Source: Streptomyces nodosus
GTDB taxonomy: Bacteria; Actinomycetota; Actinomycetes; Streptomycetales; Streptomycetaceae
Assembly: GCF_008704995.1 (NCBI RefSeq)
Contig: NZ_CP023747.1
Coordinates: forward strand, 5,177,501-5,241,500
Length of the DNA stretch: 64,000 nt
Reading direction: 5' to 3'
Shown: positions 44,733 through 53,547 of the stretch, piece after piece
How the letters are laid out: every line of letters begins with the position of its first letter
How positions within the stretch are numbered: position 1 is the first letter of the stretch
Notes under the pieces: generated by a model
Told to the model about the DNA's origin: nothing
Database searches by the model: none
The model's input: only the letters and a program-made list of their open reading frames with translations
Translations under genes and position numbers: made by a program

Positions 44733-46925
44733 GTGGCCGGCGACAAGCAAGCGGAGACGACGGTGCCCGCCGAGGCGCGGGAGCAGCACAAGCAGCTCGC
44801 CGAGCAGATCGAGGAGCACCGCTTCCGGTACTACGTGAAGAACGCACCCGTGGTCAGCGACGCCGAGTTCGACCGGCTGCTGCGCACTCTGGAGGCGCTG
44901 GAGGACGAGTATCCGGAGCTGCGCACGCCCGACTCGCCGACCCAGAAGGTCGCGGGGGCGTACGAGACGGAGTTCACCGCCGTCGAGCACCGCCGGCGCA
45001 TGCTCTCGCTCGACAACGCGTTCGACGACGAGGAGCTCGCCGCCTGGGCCGACCGCGTCGCCAAGGAGGTCGGCACCTCCGCCCACCACTTCCTGTGCGA
45101 GCTGAAGGTCGACGGCCTCGCGGTCAACCTCACCTATGAGCACGGCCGTCTCACCCGCGCCGCGACCCGGGGCGACGGCCGCACCGGTGAGGACATCACC
45201 CCCAATGTGCGGACCATCGCGGAGATCCCCGACCGCCTCAAGGGCGACCGGGTCCCCGATCTGGTGGAGATCCGGGGCGAGGTCTTCTTCCCGATGGAGC
45301 TGTTCCAGGAGCTGAACGCCCGTCTGGTGGAGGGCGGGGACAAGCCGTTCGCCAACCCGCGCAACGCGGCCGCGGGTTCGCTGCGTCAGAAGGACCCGCG
45401 CGTCACCGCCACCCGCCCGCTGCACATGGTGGTGCACGGGATCGGCGCCCTGGAGGGCTACGAGAGCCTCACCCGGCTCTCCGAGACCTACGATCTGCTG
45501 CACTCCTGGGGCCTGCCCACCGCCAAGTACAACCGGGTGGTCGACGACCTCGACGGCGTCCGGGCGTTCATCGCGTACTACGGCGAGAACCGCCACTCCG
45601 TGGAGCACGAGATCGACGGGGTCGTGGTCAAGCTCGACGAGATCCCGCTCCAGGGCCGTCTGGGATCCACCTCGCGCGCCCCGCGCTGGGCCATCGCCTA
45701 CAAGTACGCCCCCGAAGAGGTCAACACCAAGCTCGTCAACATCCGGGTGGGCGTGGGCCGTACCGGCCGTGTCACCCCGTACGCACAGGTCGAGCCGGTG
45801 ACGGTGGCCGGATCCGAGGTCGAGTTCGCCACCCTGCACAACCAGGACGTCGTCAAGGCCAAGGGCGTGCTCATCGGCGACACGGTGGTGCTGCGCAAGG
45901 CCGGGGACGTGATCCCGGAGATCCTCGGCCCGGTGGTCGATCTGCGCGACGGCACGGAGCGCGAGTTCGTGATGCCCTCCGAGTGCCCCGAGTGCGGCAC
46001 ACCGCTCAGGCCCATGAAGGAGGGCGACGTCGACCTCCGCTGCCCGAACGCGCGGGGCTGCCCGGCGCAGCTGCGCGAGCGCCTGTTCTATCTCGCGGGC
46101 CGCAAGGCGCTGGACATCGAGCACTTCGGATATGTGGCCGCCACCGCCCTCACCCGGCCCCTGGAGCCGGCCGAGCCCCCGCTGAAGGACGAGGGCGACC
46201 TGTTCGACCTCACCGTCGAACAGCTGCTGCCCATCAGGGCGTATGTCCTCGACCAGGACAGCGGTCTTCCCAAGCGCGACCCGAAGACGGGCGAGGAGAA
46301 GATCGCCACGGTCTTCGCCAACCAGCAGGGCGAACCCAAGAAGAACGCGCTCGCGATGCTGGAGAACATCGCGGCCGCCAAGGAGCGCCCGCTGGCCCGT
46401 GTCCTCACCGGGCTGTCGATCCGTCATGTGGGTCCGGTCGCCGCCGAGGCGCTGGCCCGTGCCTTCCGCTCGATCGACCGTATCGACCAGGCCACCGAGG
46501 AGGAGCTGCGGAACACGGACGGTGTGGGGGAGATCGTCGCGCAGTCCGTCAAGGAGTGGTTCGCCGAGGACTGGCACCGCGACATCCTCCGCAAGTGGAA
46601 GGCCGCGGGCGTCCGCATGGAGGAGGAGGGCTCCGCGGAGGACGAGGGACCCCGGCCGCTGGAAGGCCTCACGGTCGTCGTCACCGGCACCCTCGAGCGC
46701 TTCACCCGCGACGGCGCCAAGGAGGCCCTGCAGAGCCGGGGCGCGAAAGTGACCGGTTCCGTCTCCAAGAAGACCTCCTTCGTGGTGGTGGGCGACAACC
46801 CCGGATCGAAGTACGACAAGGCGATGCAGCTGAAGGTTCCGGTGCTGAACGAGGACGGTTTCGCCGTCCTGTTGGAGCAAGGCCCCGACGCGGCTTCCGA
46901 AGTCGCCGTCCCGGCCGAGGAGTAG
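44733..46925 (+). CDS. ligA: NAD+-dependent DNA ligase
   Basis: 730-aa replicative ligase sealing nicks with NAD+. Adenylation Lys125 in CELKVDGLAVN; Ia domain with YYVKNAPVVSDAEFDRL; OB fold with GSTSRAPRWAIAYKYAPEE; zinc finger CPECGTPLRP...CPNARGCP; helix-hairpin-helix region with LSIRHVGPVAAEALA; and a C-terminal BRCT domain (about 645-720, LTVVVTGTLERFTRDG). The HhH region carries an insertion (around PAEPPLKDEGD and PKRDPKTGEEK) common in actinobacteria. GTG 44733 has GGGAGGA 9 nt upstream. Confidence 0.97.
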   Translation: MAGDKQAETTVPAEAREQHKQLAEQIEEHRFRYYVKNAPVVSDAEFDRLLRTLEALEDEYPELRTPDSPTQKVAGAYETEFTAVEHRRRMLSLDNAFDDEELAAWADRVAKEVGTSAHHFLCELKVDGLAVNLTYEHGRLTRAATRGDGRTGEDITPNVRTIAEIPDRLKGDRVPDLVEIRGEVFFPMELFQELNARLVEGGDKPFANPRNAAAGSLRQKDPRVTATRPLHMVVHGIGALEGYESLTRLSETYDLLHSWGLPTAKYNRVVDDLDGVRAFIAYYGENRHSVEHEIDGVVVKLDEIPLQGRLGSTSRAPRWAIAYKYAPEEVNTKLVNIRVGVGRTGRVTPYAQVEPVTVAGSEVEFATLHNQDVVKAKGVLIGDTVVLRKAGDVIPEILGPVVDLRDGTEREFVMPSECPECGTPLRPMKEGDVDLRCPNARGCPAQLRERLFYLAGRKALDIEHFGYVAATALTRPLEPAEPPLKDEGDLFDLTVEQLLPIRAYVLDQDSGLPKRDPKTGEEKIATVFANQQGEPKKNALAMLENIAAAKERPLARVLTGLSIRHVGPVAAEALARAFRSIDRIDQATEEELRNTDGVGEIVAQSVKEWFAEDWHRDILRKWKAAGVRMEEEGSAEDEGPRPLEGLTVVVTGTLERFTRDGAKEALQSRGAKVTGSVSKKTSFVVVGDNPGSKYDKAMQLKVPVLNEDGFAVLLEQGPDAASEVAVPAEE

Positions 46926-46927
46926 CG

Positions 46928-46948
46928 GCCGAACACCACCCGTTCGGC
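46928..46948 (+). terminator. Possible ligA terminator
   Basis: Seven-base-pair stem GCCGAAC / GTTCGGC around ACCACCC directly after the ligA stop. Confidence 0.45.
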
Positions 46949-47152
46949 GCATACCAGATGGATACGGGTGGCCGGGGCGCATTCGGGCAACCGTGGGCGA
47001 CCGCTGCCCGTGAAAGCCTTCTGCGGCCTACTGTTGAGATGTGCGCCTGCCGCGCCCGGACGCGTGGTGGGTCTTCAGACGTTGTGCCGTTGACGGTTCG
47101 TCGGGCATCGGGCCGCGTGGCGTGGGCACCGCCGGCTGTGAGAGGGACGGGA

Positions 47153-49477
47153 ATGGAACCGACAGAAAGCGCCGCCCCGGACGCCCGGCTGCCCTTGCGC
47201 CGGTTGTCCGGCGCGTGGTGGGCGAGCCGTCGGGCAGCCCGTCTGTCGGAGCGCTCGGGGGCGGTGGGACCGGTCGTGATACCGGGGACCGCCCCGGGAG
47301 CGACTCCCGCACCGAGATCCGTCTTCGGCGCCGGGCTTCCCCCGAGGGGCGTACCGGGCCCGGGGACCCTGGGCGCGGGCGTCGCCGGGCTCGGGTCCGC
47401 GCTGCCCGGCCCTCATGACCGACGGCGTCCGCCCTGGCTCTCGCTGCCCGCGGTGGTCGTCACGGCGGGCGCGCTCGTCCTCGGCGCCGGTCTCACTCGC
47501 GCGTTCGGGGGACGCCAGGCGCTCTTCCCGTCCGGCACGACCGGCTGGTCGCTGGCCCTGCTCACCGGCATCATCGTCGGCCATCTGGTCGCGCTCGGCC
47601 GCGGACGCTGGTGGGGCGGCACCGGCTCGGGCGCCGCCCTGACCCTGGCGGCCCTGCTGCTGTACGGCTGGGTGCCCGCCGGGATGGTCAGCCTCACCGT
47701 GGTCGTGCTGGTCGGCATCGCCCGGCTGGGCCGCTGGCGGCAGGGCATTCTGCACGGCGCGGTCGACATGCTCGGCATCGGCGCCGGAGCACTCGTGCTG
47801 GCCGCCTTCGGGCGGGTCCCGACCGTCGAGACGCCCTGGACGCCGGAGAGCTGGACCGCCTACACGGCACCCCAGGTCGTCCTGGTCGCCGCCGCCTATC
47901 TCCTGGTGACCCGGCTGCTGTTGTGGTTCCTCCAGGGGCCGCGCTCCGAGGGGCTGCCCACCGTGGCCCGCACCGCGCTGGTCCGGCAGGGACTCCTCGC
48001 GGCGGCGCTGCTCGGCATCGCCCCGCTGATCTGCGTGGTGGCCGTCGCGCTGCCGGTCCTGCTGCCGCTGTTCTCCATCCCGCTGATCGCCCTGGACTCC
48101 ACCCTGTGGATCGCCCGTGCCCGGGCCGAGGAGCAGCTGCGCGACCCGCTGACCGGACTGCCCAACCGGCAGTGGCTGCTGGAGCGCACCTGGACGGCGC
48201 TCGACGACGCCGAGCGGATCGGGGCACGGTCCGCTCTGATGCTGATCGACCTCGACCGCTTCCGTTCGGTGAACGACACACTGGGTCATCTCGCCGGCGA
48301 CCGGCTGTTGCTGCAGATAGCGGAGCGGCTGCGGCTGGCACTGCCGCGCGGCGCGGAGGCGGCCCGGCTGGGCGGCGACGAGTTCGCCGTGTTACTGCCA
48401 GTCGCGGACTCCACGACCTCCGCGTCCCGGGCGGCCCGCAACCTGGTCGCGGCGCTCAGTTCACCCCTTGACCTCGACGGACTGACGCTCGTCCTGGAGG
48501 CCAGCGCCGGGGTCGCGGTCTTCCCCGACCACGCGCCCGACGCGGAGGGGCTGCTCAGACGCGCCGACGTCGCCATGTACCAGGCCAAGCGGGACCGTAC
48601 GGGCGTGGAGGTCTACGAGTCGAAGCGCGACTCGAACACCCCGGACCGGCTCGGACTGCTGGGGGATCTGCGGCGCGCCCTGGACGCGCACGAGGTACAG
48701 CTGCACTACCAGCCCAAGGTGCGCTTCGACGGGCAGGTCGCCGGCCTCGAGGCACTCGTACGGTGGGTGCATCCCGAGCGCGGCAAGGTGCCGCCGGACG
48801 AGTTCATCGCCATCGCGGAGTCCTCCGGGCTGATGCCCCATCTGACGGAGTACGTGCTGGAGACGGCGCTCGGCCAGGTGGCGCGGTGGCGCGCCCAGGG
48901 GCTGCGCGTCCCGGTGGCCGTGAACGTCTCCCCGAGGGACGTCCACACCCCGGGCTTCGCGGGCGCGGTGGCGGCACGGCTGGCACGGCACGGCGTCCCC
49001 GCGGGGGCGCTCCAGCTGGAGATCACCGAGCATGTGCTGCTGGAGGATCCCCAGCGGGCCGCGGACACCCTGGCCGCGCTGACCGGCCACGGCGTGAAGA
49101 TGTCGCTGGACGACTTCGGCACCGGGTACTCGTCGCTGGTGCATCTGCGGCGGCTGCCGGTGAGCGAACTGAAGATCGACCGTTCCTTCGTGGCTCGGCT
49201 GGCGGTGGACGCGGAGGACGCGGAGATCGTGCGCTGCACCGTGGACCTCGCGCATTCGCTCGGACTGCTGGTGGTCGCGGAGGGCGTCGAGGACGACGAG
49301 ACCTGGGAGCGGCTGCGGGACCTGCGCTGTGACGCGGTCCAGGGCTGGCTGGTCGCCGCCGCGATGCCGCCGGAGGAGACCACGGCCTGGCTGCTGGCGC
49401 GGGGGTCGAGGGGCTGGCAGCGCCCGAGGGCCGCACTGCCGGCGGCAGCCGCGGACGACCCGGGCCGGGTCGGCTAG
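47153..49477 (+). CDS. rmdB: GGDEF-EAL c-di-GMP phosphodiesterase RmdB
   Basis: 774-aa membrane protein. After a disordered N terminus come six or seven hydrophobic helices (about 95-330), then GGDEF (about 335-490) with intact GGDEF at 407-411, and EAL (about 505-755) with EALVRWVHP at 533, DDFGTGYSSLVHLRRLP and LKIDRSFVARL. All residues of an active EAL phosphodiesterase are present. From memory it is the orthologue of S. coelicolor SCO5495, RmdB, a c-di-GMP phosphodiesterase affecting development. ATG 47153 has GAGAGGG upstream; the much longer open frame reaching back into ligA is spurious. Confidence 0.92.
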   Translation: MEPTESAAPDARLPLRRLSGAWWASRRAARLSERSGAVGPVVIPGTAPGATPAPRSVFGAGLPPRGVPGPGTLGAGVAGLGSALPGPHDRRRPPWLSLPAVVVTAGALVLGAGLTRAFGGRQALFPSGTTGWSLALLTGIIVGHLVALGRGRWWGGTGSGAALTLAALLLYGWVPAGMVSLTVVVLVGIARLGRWRQGILHGAVDMLGIGAGALVLAAFGRVPTVETPWTPESWTAYTAPQVVLVAAAYLLVTRLLLWFLQGPRSEGLPTVARTALVRQGLLAAALLGIAPLICVVAVALPVLLPLFSIPLIALDSTLWIARARAEEQLRDPLTGLPNRQWLLERTWTALDDAERIGARSALMLIDLDRFRSVNDTLGHLAGDRLLLQIAERLRLALPRGAEAARLGGDEFAVLLPVADSTTSASRAARNLVAALSSPLDLDGLTLVLEASAGVAVFPDHAPDAEGLLRRADVAMYQAKRDRTGVEVYESKRDSNTPDRLGLLGDLRRALDAHEVQLHYQPKVRFDGQVAGLEALVRWVHPERGKVPPDEFIAIAESSGLMPHLTEYVLETALGQVARWRAQGLRVPVAVNVSPRDVHTPGFAGAVAARLARHGVPAGALQLEITEHVLLEDPQRAADTLAALTGHGVKMSLDDFGTGYSSLVHLRRLPVSELKIDRSFVARLAVDAEDAEIVRCTVDLAHSLGLLVVAEGVEDDETWERLRDLRCDAVQGWLVAAAMPPEETTAWLLARGSRGWQRPRAALPAAAADDPGRVG

Positions 49478-49642
49478 GCCCCGCCTCGCCTCAGCCCGCC
49501 CCGTTCCGCCTTGCCCCGCCCCGCCTCGGCCCGGCCCGTGGGCGCGGAGATCCGGACGATCGCGGAGCGCCGTCCGCGGGCGGCCGTCACCCGGTGCAGC
49601 CGTCGCGGACCATCCCTGGCACGGGCACCCGGCCCCGCGCCA

Positions 49643-49648
49643 TAGGAT
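49643..49648 (+). promoter_or_regulatory. Candidate -10 box of the gat operon
   Basis: TAGGAT, close to the Streptomyces consensus, lies 40 nt before the gatC ATG and precedes an AGAGGA ribosome site. The -35 is unclear. Confidence 0.45.
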
Positions 49649-49687
49649 TGAGCCAAACCACACACACTCACCCCAGAGGATCGCTGC

Positions 49688-49984
49688 ATGCCTGGCATCA
49701 CGCGCGAGGAGGTCGCCCACCTCGCCCGGCTGGCGCGTCTGGAGCTGAAGCCCGAAGAGCTCGACCACTTCGCAGGCCAGCTCGACGACATCATCGGCGC
49801 GGTCGCCCGCGTCAGCGAGGTCGCCGACCAAGACGTACCGCCGACCTCCCACCCGCTGCCGCTGACCAATGTCATGCGCGCGGACGAGGTCCGTCCCTCG
49901 CTCACCCCCGAGCAGGCGCTCTCCGGCGCCCCTGCCCAGGAGCAGCAGCGTTTCAAGGTGCCGCAGATCCTGGGGGAGGAGTAG
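49688..49984 (+). CDS. gatC: Aspartyl/glutamyl-tRNA amidotransferase subunit C
   Basis: 98-aa subunit of the GatCAB complex that converts Glu-tRNA(Gln) and Asp-tRNA(Asn) to the amidated forms. ITREEVAHLARLARLEL and FAGQLDDIIGAVARVSEV form the GatA-embracing helix; the C-terminal MRADEVRPSLTPEQAL is conserved. ATG 49688 with AGAGGA upstream. First gene of gatC-gatA-x-gatB. Confidence 0.97.
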   Translation: MPGITREEVAHLARLARLELKPEELDHFAGQLDDIIGAVARVSEVADQDVPPTSHPLPLTNVMRADEVRPSLTPEQALSGAPAQEQQRFKVPQILGEE

Positions 49985-49990
49985 CCCGTC

Positions 49991-51493
49991 ATGACGGACA
50001 AGACCAACATCATCCGGCTCACCGCCGCGCAGACCGCCGAGAAGATCGCTTCCGGCGAGCTCACCGCGGTGGAGGTCACCGAGGCCCATCTGGCCCGTAT
50101 CGAGGCCGTCGACGAGAAGGTGCACGCCTTTCTGCACGTCGACCGTGAGGGAGCGCTGGCGCAGGCCCGCGCCGTCGACGAGAAGCGGGCCCGGGGCGAG
50201 AAGCTCGGCCCGCTCGCCGGTGTGCCGCTCGCGCTGAAGGACATCTTCACCACCGAGGGCGTGCCCACCACCGTCGGGTCCAAGATCCTCGAGGGCTGGA
50301 TCCCGCCGTACGACGCGACCCTCACCAGGAAGCTCAAGGAAGCCGACGTCGTCATCCTCGGCAAGACCAACATGGACGAGTTCGCCATGGGGTCCTCCAC
50401 CGAGAACAGTGCCTACGGCCCGACCGGCAACCCCTGGGACCTCACCCGCATCCCGGGCGGCTCCGGCGGCGGGTCGAGCGCCGCGCTCGCCTCCTTCCAG
50501 GCCCCGCTCGCGATCGGCACGGACACCGGCGGCTCCATCCGCCAGCCCGCCTCGGTCACCGGCACCGTCGGCGTCAAGCCCACCTACGGCGGGGTCTCCC
50601 GCCACGGCATGGTCGCGTTCAGCAGCAGCCTCGACCAGGGCGGGCCCTGCGCCCGTACGGTCCTGGACGCCGCGCTGCTGCACGAGGTCATCGCCGGCCA
50701 CGACCCGCTCGACTCCACCTCCATCGACGCCCCGGTCCCGCCGGTCGTGGAGGCCGCGCGCAACGGCAGCGTGGCGGGGATGCGCATCGGCGTGGTCAAG
50801 CAGTTCCGCGGCGAGGGCTACCAGGCCGGAGTGGTACAGCGCTTCGACGAGTCCGTCACCCTGCTCGAGGAGCTGGGCGCCGAGATCGTCGAGCTGGACT
50901 GCCCGTCCTTCGACCTGGCCCTGGCCGCGTACTACCTGATCGCCCCGAGCGAGTGCTCCAGCAACCTGGCGCGCTTCGACGGTCTGCGCTACGGCCTGCG
51001 CGCCGGCGACGACGGTACGCACTCCGCCGAGGAGGTCACCTCCCTCACCCGGGAGTCCGGCTTCGGGCCCGAGGTCAAGCGCCGCATCATGCTCGGCACC
51101 TACGCCCTCAGCTCCGGCTACTACGACGCGTACTACGGCTCCGCGCAGAAGGTCCGCACGCTCATCACCCGCGACTTCGAGAAGGCGTTCGAGCAGGTGG
51201 ATGTGATCGTGTCGCCCACGACCCCCACCACCGCCTTCCCGATCGGCGAGCGCGCCGACGACCCGATGGCGATGTACCTGGCGGACCTGTGCACCATTCC
51301 GGTCAACCTGGCCGGCAACGCCGCCATGTCGCTGCCCTGCGGCCTCGCCCCGGAGGACAACCTCCCGGTCGGACTGCAGATCATGGCCCCGGCCATGAAG
51401 GACGACAGGCTGTACAAGGTCGGCGCCGCGGTCGAGGCCGCCTTCGTGGAAAAGTGGGGGCACCCGCTTCTCGAGGAGGCTCCGTCGCTGTGA
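49991..51493 (+). CDS. gatA: Aspartyl/glutamyl-tRNA amidotransferase subunit A
   Basis: 500-aa amidase subunit that releases ammonia from glutamine. Catalytic Lys in LALKDIFTTEG, cis-Ser in GGSGGGSSAALAS, and nucleophile Ser in GTDTGGSIRQPAS. Full length. Stop overlaps the start of a small gene (GTGA). Confidence 0.97.
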   Translation: MTDKTNIIRLTAAQTAEKIASGELTAVEVTEAHLARIEAVDEKVHAFLHVDREGALAQARAVDEKRARGEKLGPLAGVPLALKDIFTTEGVPTTVGSKILEGWIPPYDATLTRKLKEADVVILGKTNMDEFAMGSSTENSAYGPTGNPWDLTRIPGGSGGGSSAALASFQAPLAIGTDTGGSIRQPASVTGTVGVKPTYGGVSRHGMVAFSSSLDQGGPCARTVLDAALLHEVIAGHDPLDSTSIDAPVPPVVEAARNGSVAGMRIGVVKQFRGEGYQAGVVQRFDESVTLLEELGAEIVELDCPSFDLALAAYYLIAPSECSSNLARFDGLRYGLRAGDDGTHSAEEVTSLTRESGFGPEVKRRIMLGTYALSSGYYDAYYGSAQKVRTLITRDFEKAFEQVDVIVSPTTPTTAFPIGERADDPMAMYLADLCTIPVNLAGNAAMSLPCGLAPEDNLPVGLQIMAPAMKDDRLYKVGAAVEAAFVEKWGHPLLEEAPSL

Positions 51494-51732
51494 GTAAGGC
51501 ACTGTCCAAGGCCAAGGGCTTCAAGCAGTCCAAGTCCGGTACGTACCTGTCCATGGCCACCACCGCGTACGGCGCGGTCGGCATCGCGAAGCAGGTCAAG
51601 AAGGCCCGCCGCGAGCACGACACGCTGCGCCTGATCGACGCCGCCTTGTCCGCCGCCGCCATCGTCACCGGCCTCGCCCTGCTCGTCCGCGAGCTGAAGC
51701 GGCTGGGCGACGACGACGTCCTGCTGGGCTGA
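51490..51732 (+). CDS. Conserved small protein between gatA and gatB
   Basis: 80 aa, GTG start overlapping the gatA stop by 4 bases, so translation is coupled. The sequence is basic at the N terminus (KALSKAKGFKQSKSGTYL), then helical with a weak hydrophobic stretch (DAALSAAAIVTGLALLVREL) that could be a membrane-associated helix. I do not recognise a named family; similar short genes sit between gatA and gatB in other Streptomyces as far as I recall. Codon use is like its neighbours, supporting a real gene. The function may or may not relate to the amidotransferase. Confidence 0.85.
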   Translation: MSKALSKAKGFKQSKSGTYLSMATTAYGAVGIAKQVKKARREHDTLRLIDAALSAAAIVTGLALLVRELKRLGDDDVLLG

Positions 51733-51747
51733 GAGGGAAGTTTCACC

Positions 51748-53262
51748 GTGACCACCATGACCGACCTGGTGTCGTACGAGGACGCGCTGGCGACGTACGA
51801 CCCCGTCATGGGCCTTGAGGTCCATGTCGAACTCGGCACCAAGACCAAGATGTTCTGCGGCTGTTCGACGGCGCTCGGCGCCGAGCCGAACTCGCAGACC
51901 TGCCCCACCTGCCTCGGCCTGCCCGGCGCGCTCCCGGTCGTCAACGCGATCGGAGTGGAGTCCGCGATCAGGATCGGTCTCGCGCTCAACTGCGAGATCG
52001 CCGAGTGGTGCCGCTTCGCCCGGAAGAACTACTTCTATCCGGACATGCCGAAGAACTTCCAGACCTCCCAGTACGACGAGCCGATCGCCTTCAACGGCTA
52101 CCTCGACGTACAGCTGGAGGACGGGGAGACCTTCCGGGTGGACATCGAGCGCGCCCATATGGAGGAGGACACCGGCAAGTCGACCCATGTCGGCGGCGCC
52201 ACCGGCCGTATCCACGGCGCCTCGCACTCGCTGCTCGACTACAACCGCGCCGGCATCCCGCTGATCGAGATCGTCACCAAGCCGATCGTCGGCGCCGGCG
52301 AGCGCGCCCCCGAGGTGGCCAAGGCGTACGTCCGCGAGCTGCGCGAGCTCATCCGGGCCCTCGGTGTCTCCGACGCCCGGATGGAGATGGGCCAGATGCG
52401 CTGTGACGTGAACCTGTCCCTGATGCCCAAGGGCAGCGACACGTTCGGCACCCGGAGCGAGACCAAGAACGTCAACTCGCTGCGCTCCGTCGAGCGGGCC
52501 TGCCGCTTCGAGATCCAGCGGCACGCCGCCGTGCTGGACGGCGGCGGCACCGTGATCCAGGAGACCCGTCACTTCCACGAGGACACGGGCTCGACGACCT
52601 CCGGGCGCATCAAGGAGGAGGCCGAGGACTACCGGTACTTCCCCGAGCCGGACCTGGTGCCGGTCGCGCCCCCGCGCGAGTGGGTCGAGGAGCTGCGCTC
52701 CGGGCTGCCGGAGCTGCCGCTGGTGCGCCGCAGCCGGCTGCTGGAGGAGTGGGGGATCTCCGCCACCGACATGCAGGCGATCCTGAACGCCGGTGCGCTG
52801 GACCTGATCGTCGCCACCATCGAGGCGGGCGCCGACGCGGCCTCCGCCCGTAAGTGGTGGATGGGCGAACTGGCCCGCAGCGCCAACGAGTCGGGCAAGG
52901 CGCTGGACGAACTGTCCATCACCGCACAGCAGGTGGCCCGGGTCACCGAGCTGGTCGCCTCCGGTGACCTCAACGACAAGCTGGCCCGCCAGGTCATCGA
53001 GGGCGTTCTCGCGGGCGAGGGCACCCCCGACGAGGTCGTCGACAAGCGCGGTCTGAAGGTCGTCTCCGACGAGGGCGCCCTGACCACCGCCGTGGACGAG
53101 GCCATCGCCGGCAACCCGGCCATCGCGGACAAGATCCGCGGCGGCAAGGTGGCCGCGGCCGGCGCCCTGGTTGGTGCCGTCATGAAGGCCACCCGCGGCC
53201 AGGCCGACGCGGCCCGCGTCAAGGAACTGATCCTTGAGAAGCTGGGCGTCGCGGAGGGCTGA
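51748..53262 (+). CDS. gatB: Aspartyl/glutamyl-tRNA amidotransferase subunit B
   Basis: 504-aa kinase/tRNA-binding subunit. VMGLEVHVELGTKTKMFCGC opens the cradle domain; zinc cysteines in CGCSTALG and CPTCLGLPG; FYPDMPKNFQTSQYD, EDTGKSTHVGG and DYNRAGIPLIEIVT are conserved; the C-terminal YqeY-like tail (about 400-504) binds the tRNA elbow. GTG 51748 with GAGAGGGA upstream; ATG 51757 is an alternative. Ends at a strong hairpin. Confidence 0.97.
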   Translation: MTTMTDLVSYEDALATYDPVMGLEVHVELGTKTKMFCGCSTALGAEPNSQTCPTCLGLPGALPVVNAIGVESAIRIGLALNCEIAEWCRFARKNYFYPDMPKNFQTSQYDEPIAFNGYLDVQLEDGETFRVDIERAHMEEDTGKSTHVGGATGRIHGASHSLLDYNRAGIPLIEIVTKPIVGAGERAPEVAKAYVRELRELIRALGVSDARMEMGQMRCDVNLSLMPKGSDTFGTRSETKNVNSLRSVERACRFEIQRHAAVLDGGGTVIQETRHFHEDTGSTTSGRIKEEAEDYRYFPEPDLVPVAPPREWVEELRSGLPELPLVRRSRLLEEWGISATDMQAILNAGALDLIVATIEAGADAASARKWWMGELARSANESGKALDELSITAQQVARVTELVASGDLNDKLARQVIEGVLAGEGTPDEVVDKRGLKVVSDEGALTTAVDEAIAGNPAIADKIRGGKVAAAGALVGAVMKATRGQADAARVKELILEKLGVAEG

Positions 53263-53290
53263 GCCACCGCAGGACGCCAGGTTCCGACGA

Positions 53291-53322
53291 GGGGCGGCAC
53301 ATCGCATCCGATGTGCCGCCCC
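53291..53322 (+). terminator. Terminator of the gat operon
   Basis: Perfect 14-bp stem GGGGCGGCACATCG / CGATGTGCCGCCCC with a 4-nt CATC loop, 29 bp after the gatB stop. Confidence 0.85.
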
Positions 53323-53547
53323 TGCGCGTATGCACGGGCGCCGGGACCGTCGCGCGGGGACAGAACCGCCGGGAGCGTCCTGTGATTCACCTCGCATCCC
53401 TGTGAGTAACCCCACGAGGGTGACAAACGATCTCTTTCGGCTGCAAGAGTGTCGAGTATTGCTCATGTGTTCTTTGCGGGCCGTTCGGCCGTGTGTCCGG
53501 CTGCCGTTCCCGATCAAAGACCCACCGAATGCCCAGGGAGCGCGTCC

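Noticed and set aside
45983..47152. Start of the RmdB frame far upstream, inside ligA.
   Set aside because: The upstream part is an out-of-frame reading of ligA; a ribosome site and lipid-facing helices fit the start at 47153.
53449..53547. Earlier start of the MMPL transporter at 53449.
   Set aside because: The extra 33 residues precede no conserved sequence, whereas GTG 53548 has AGGGAG at good spacing and begins right before helix 1.
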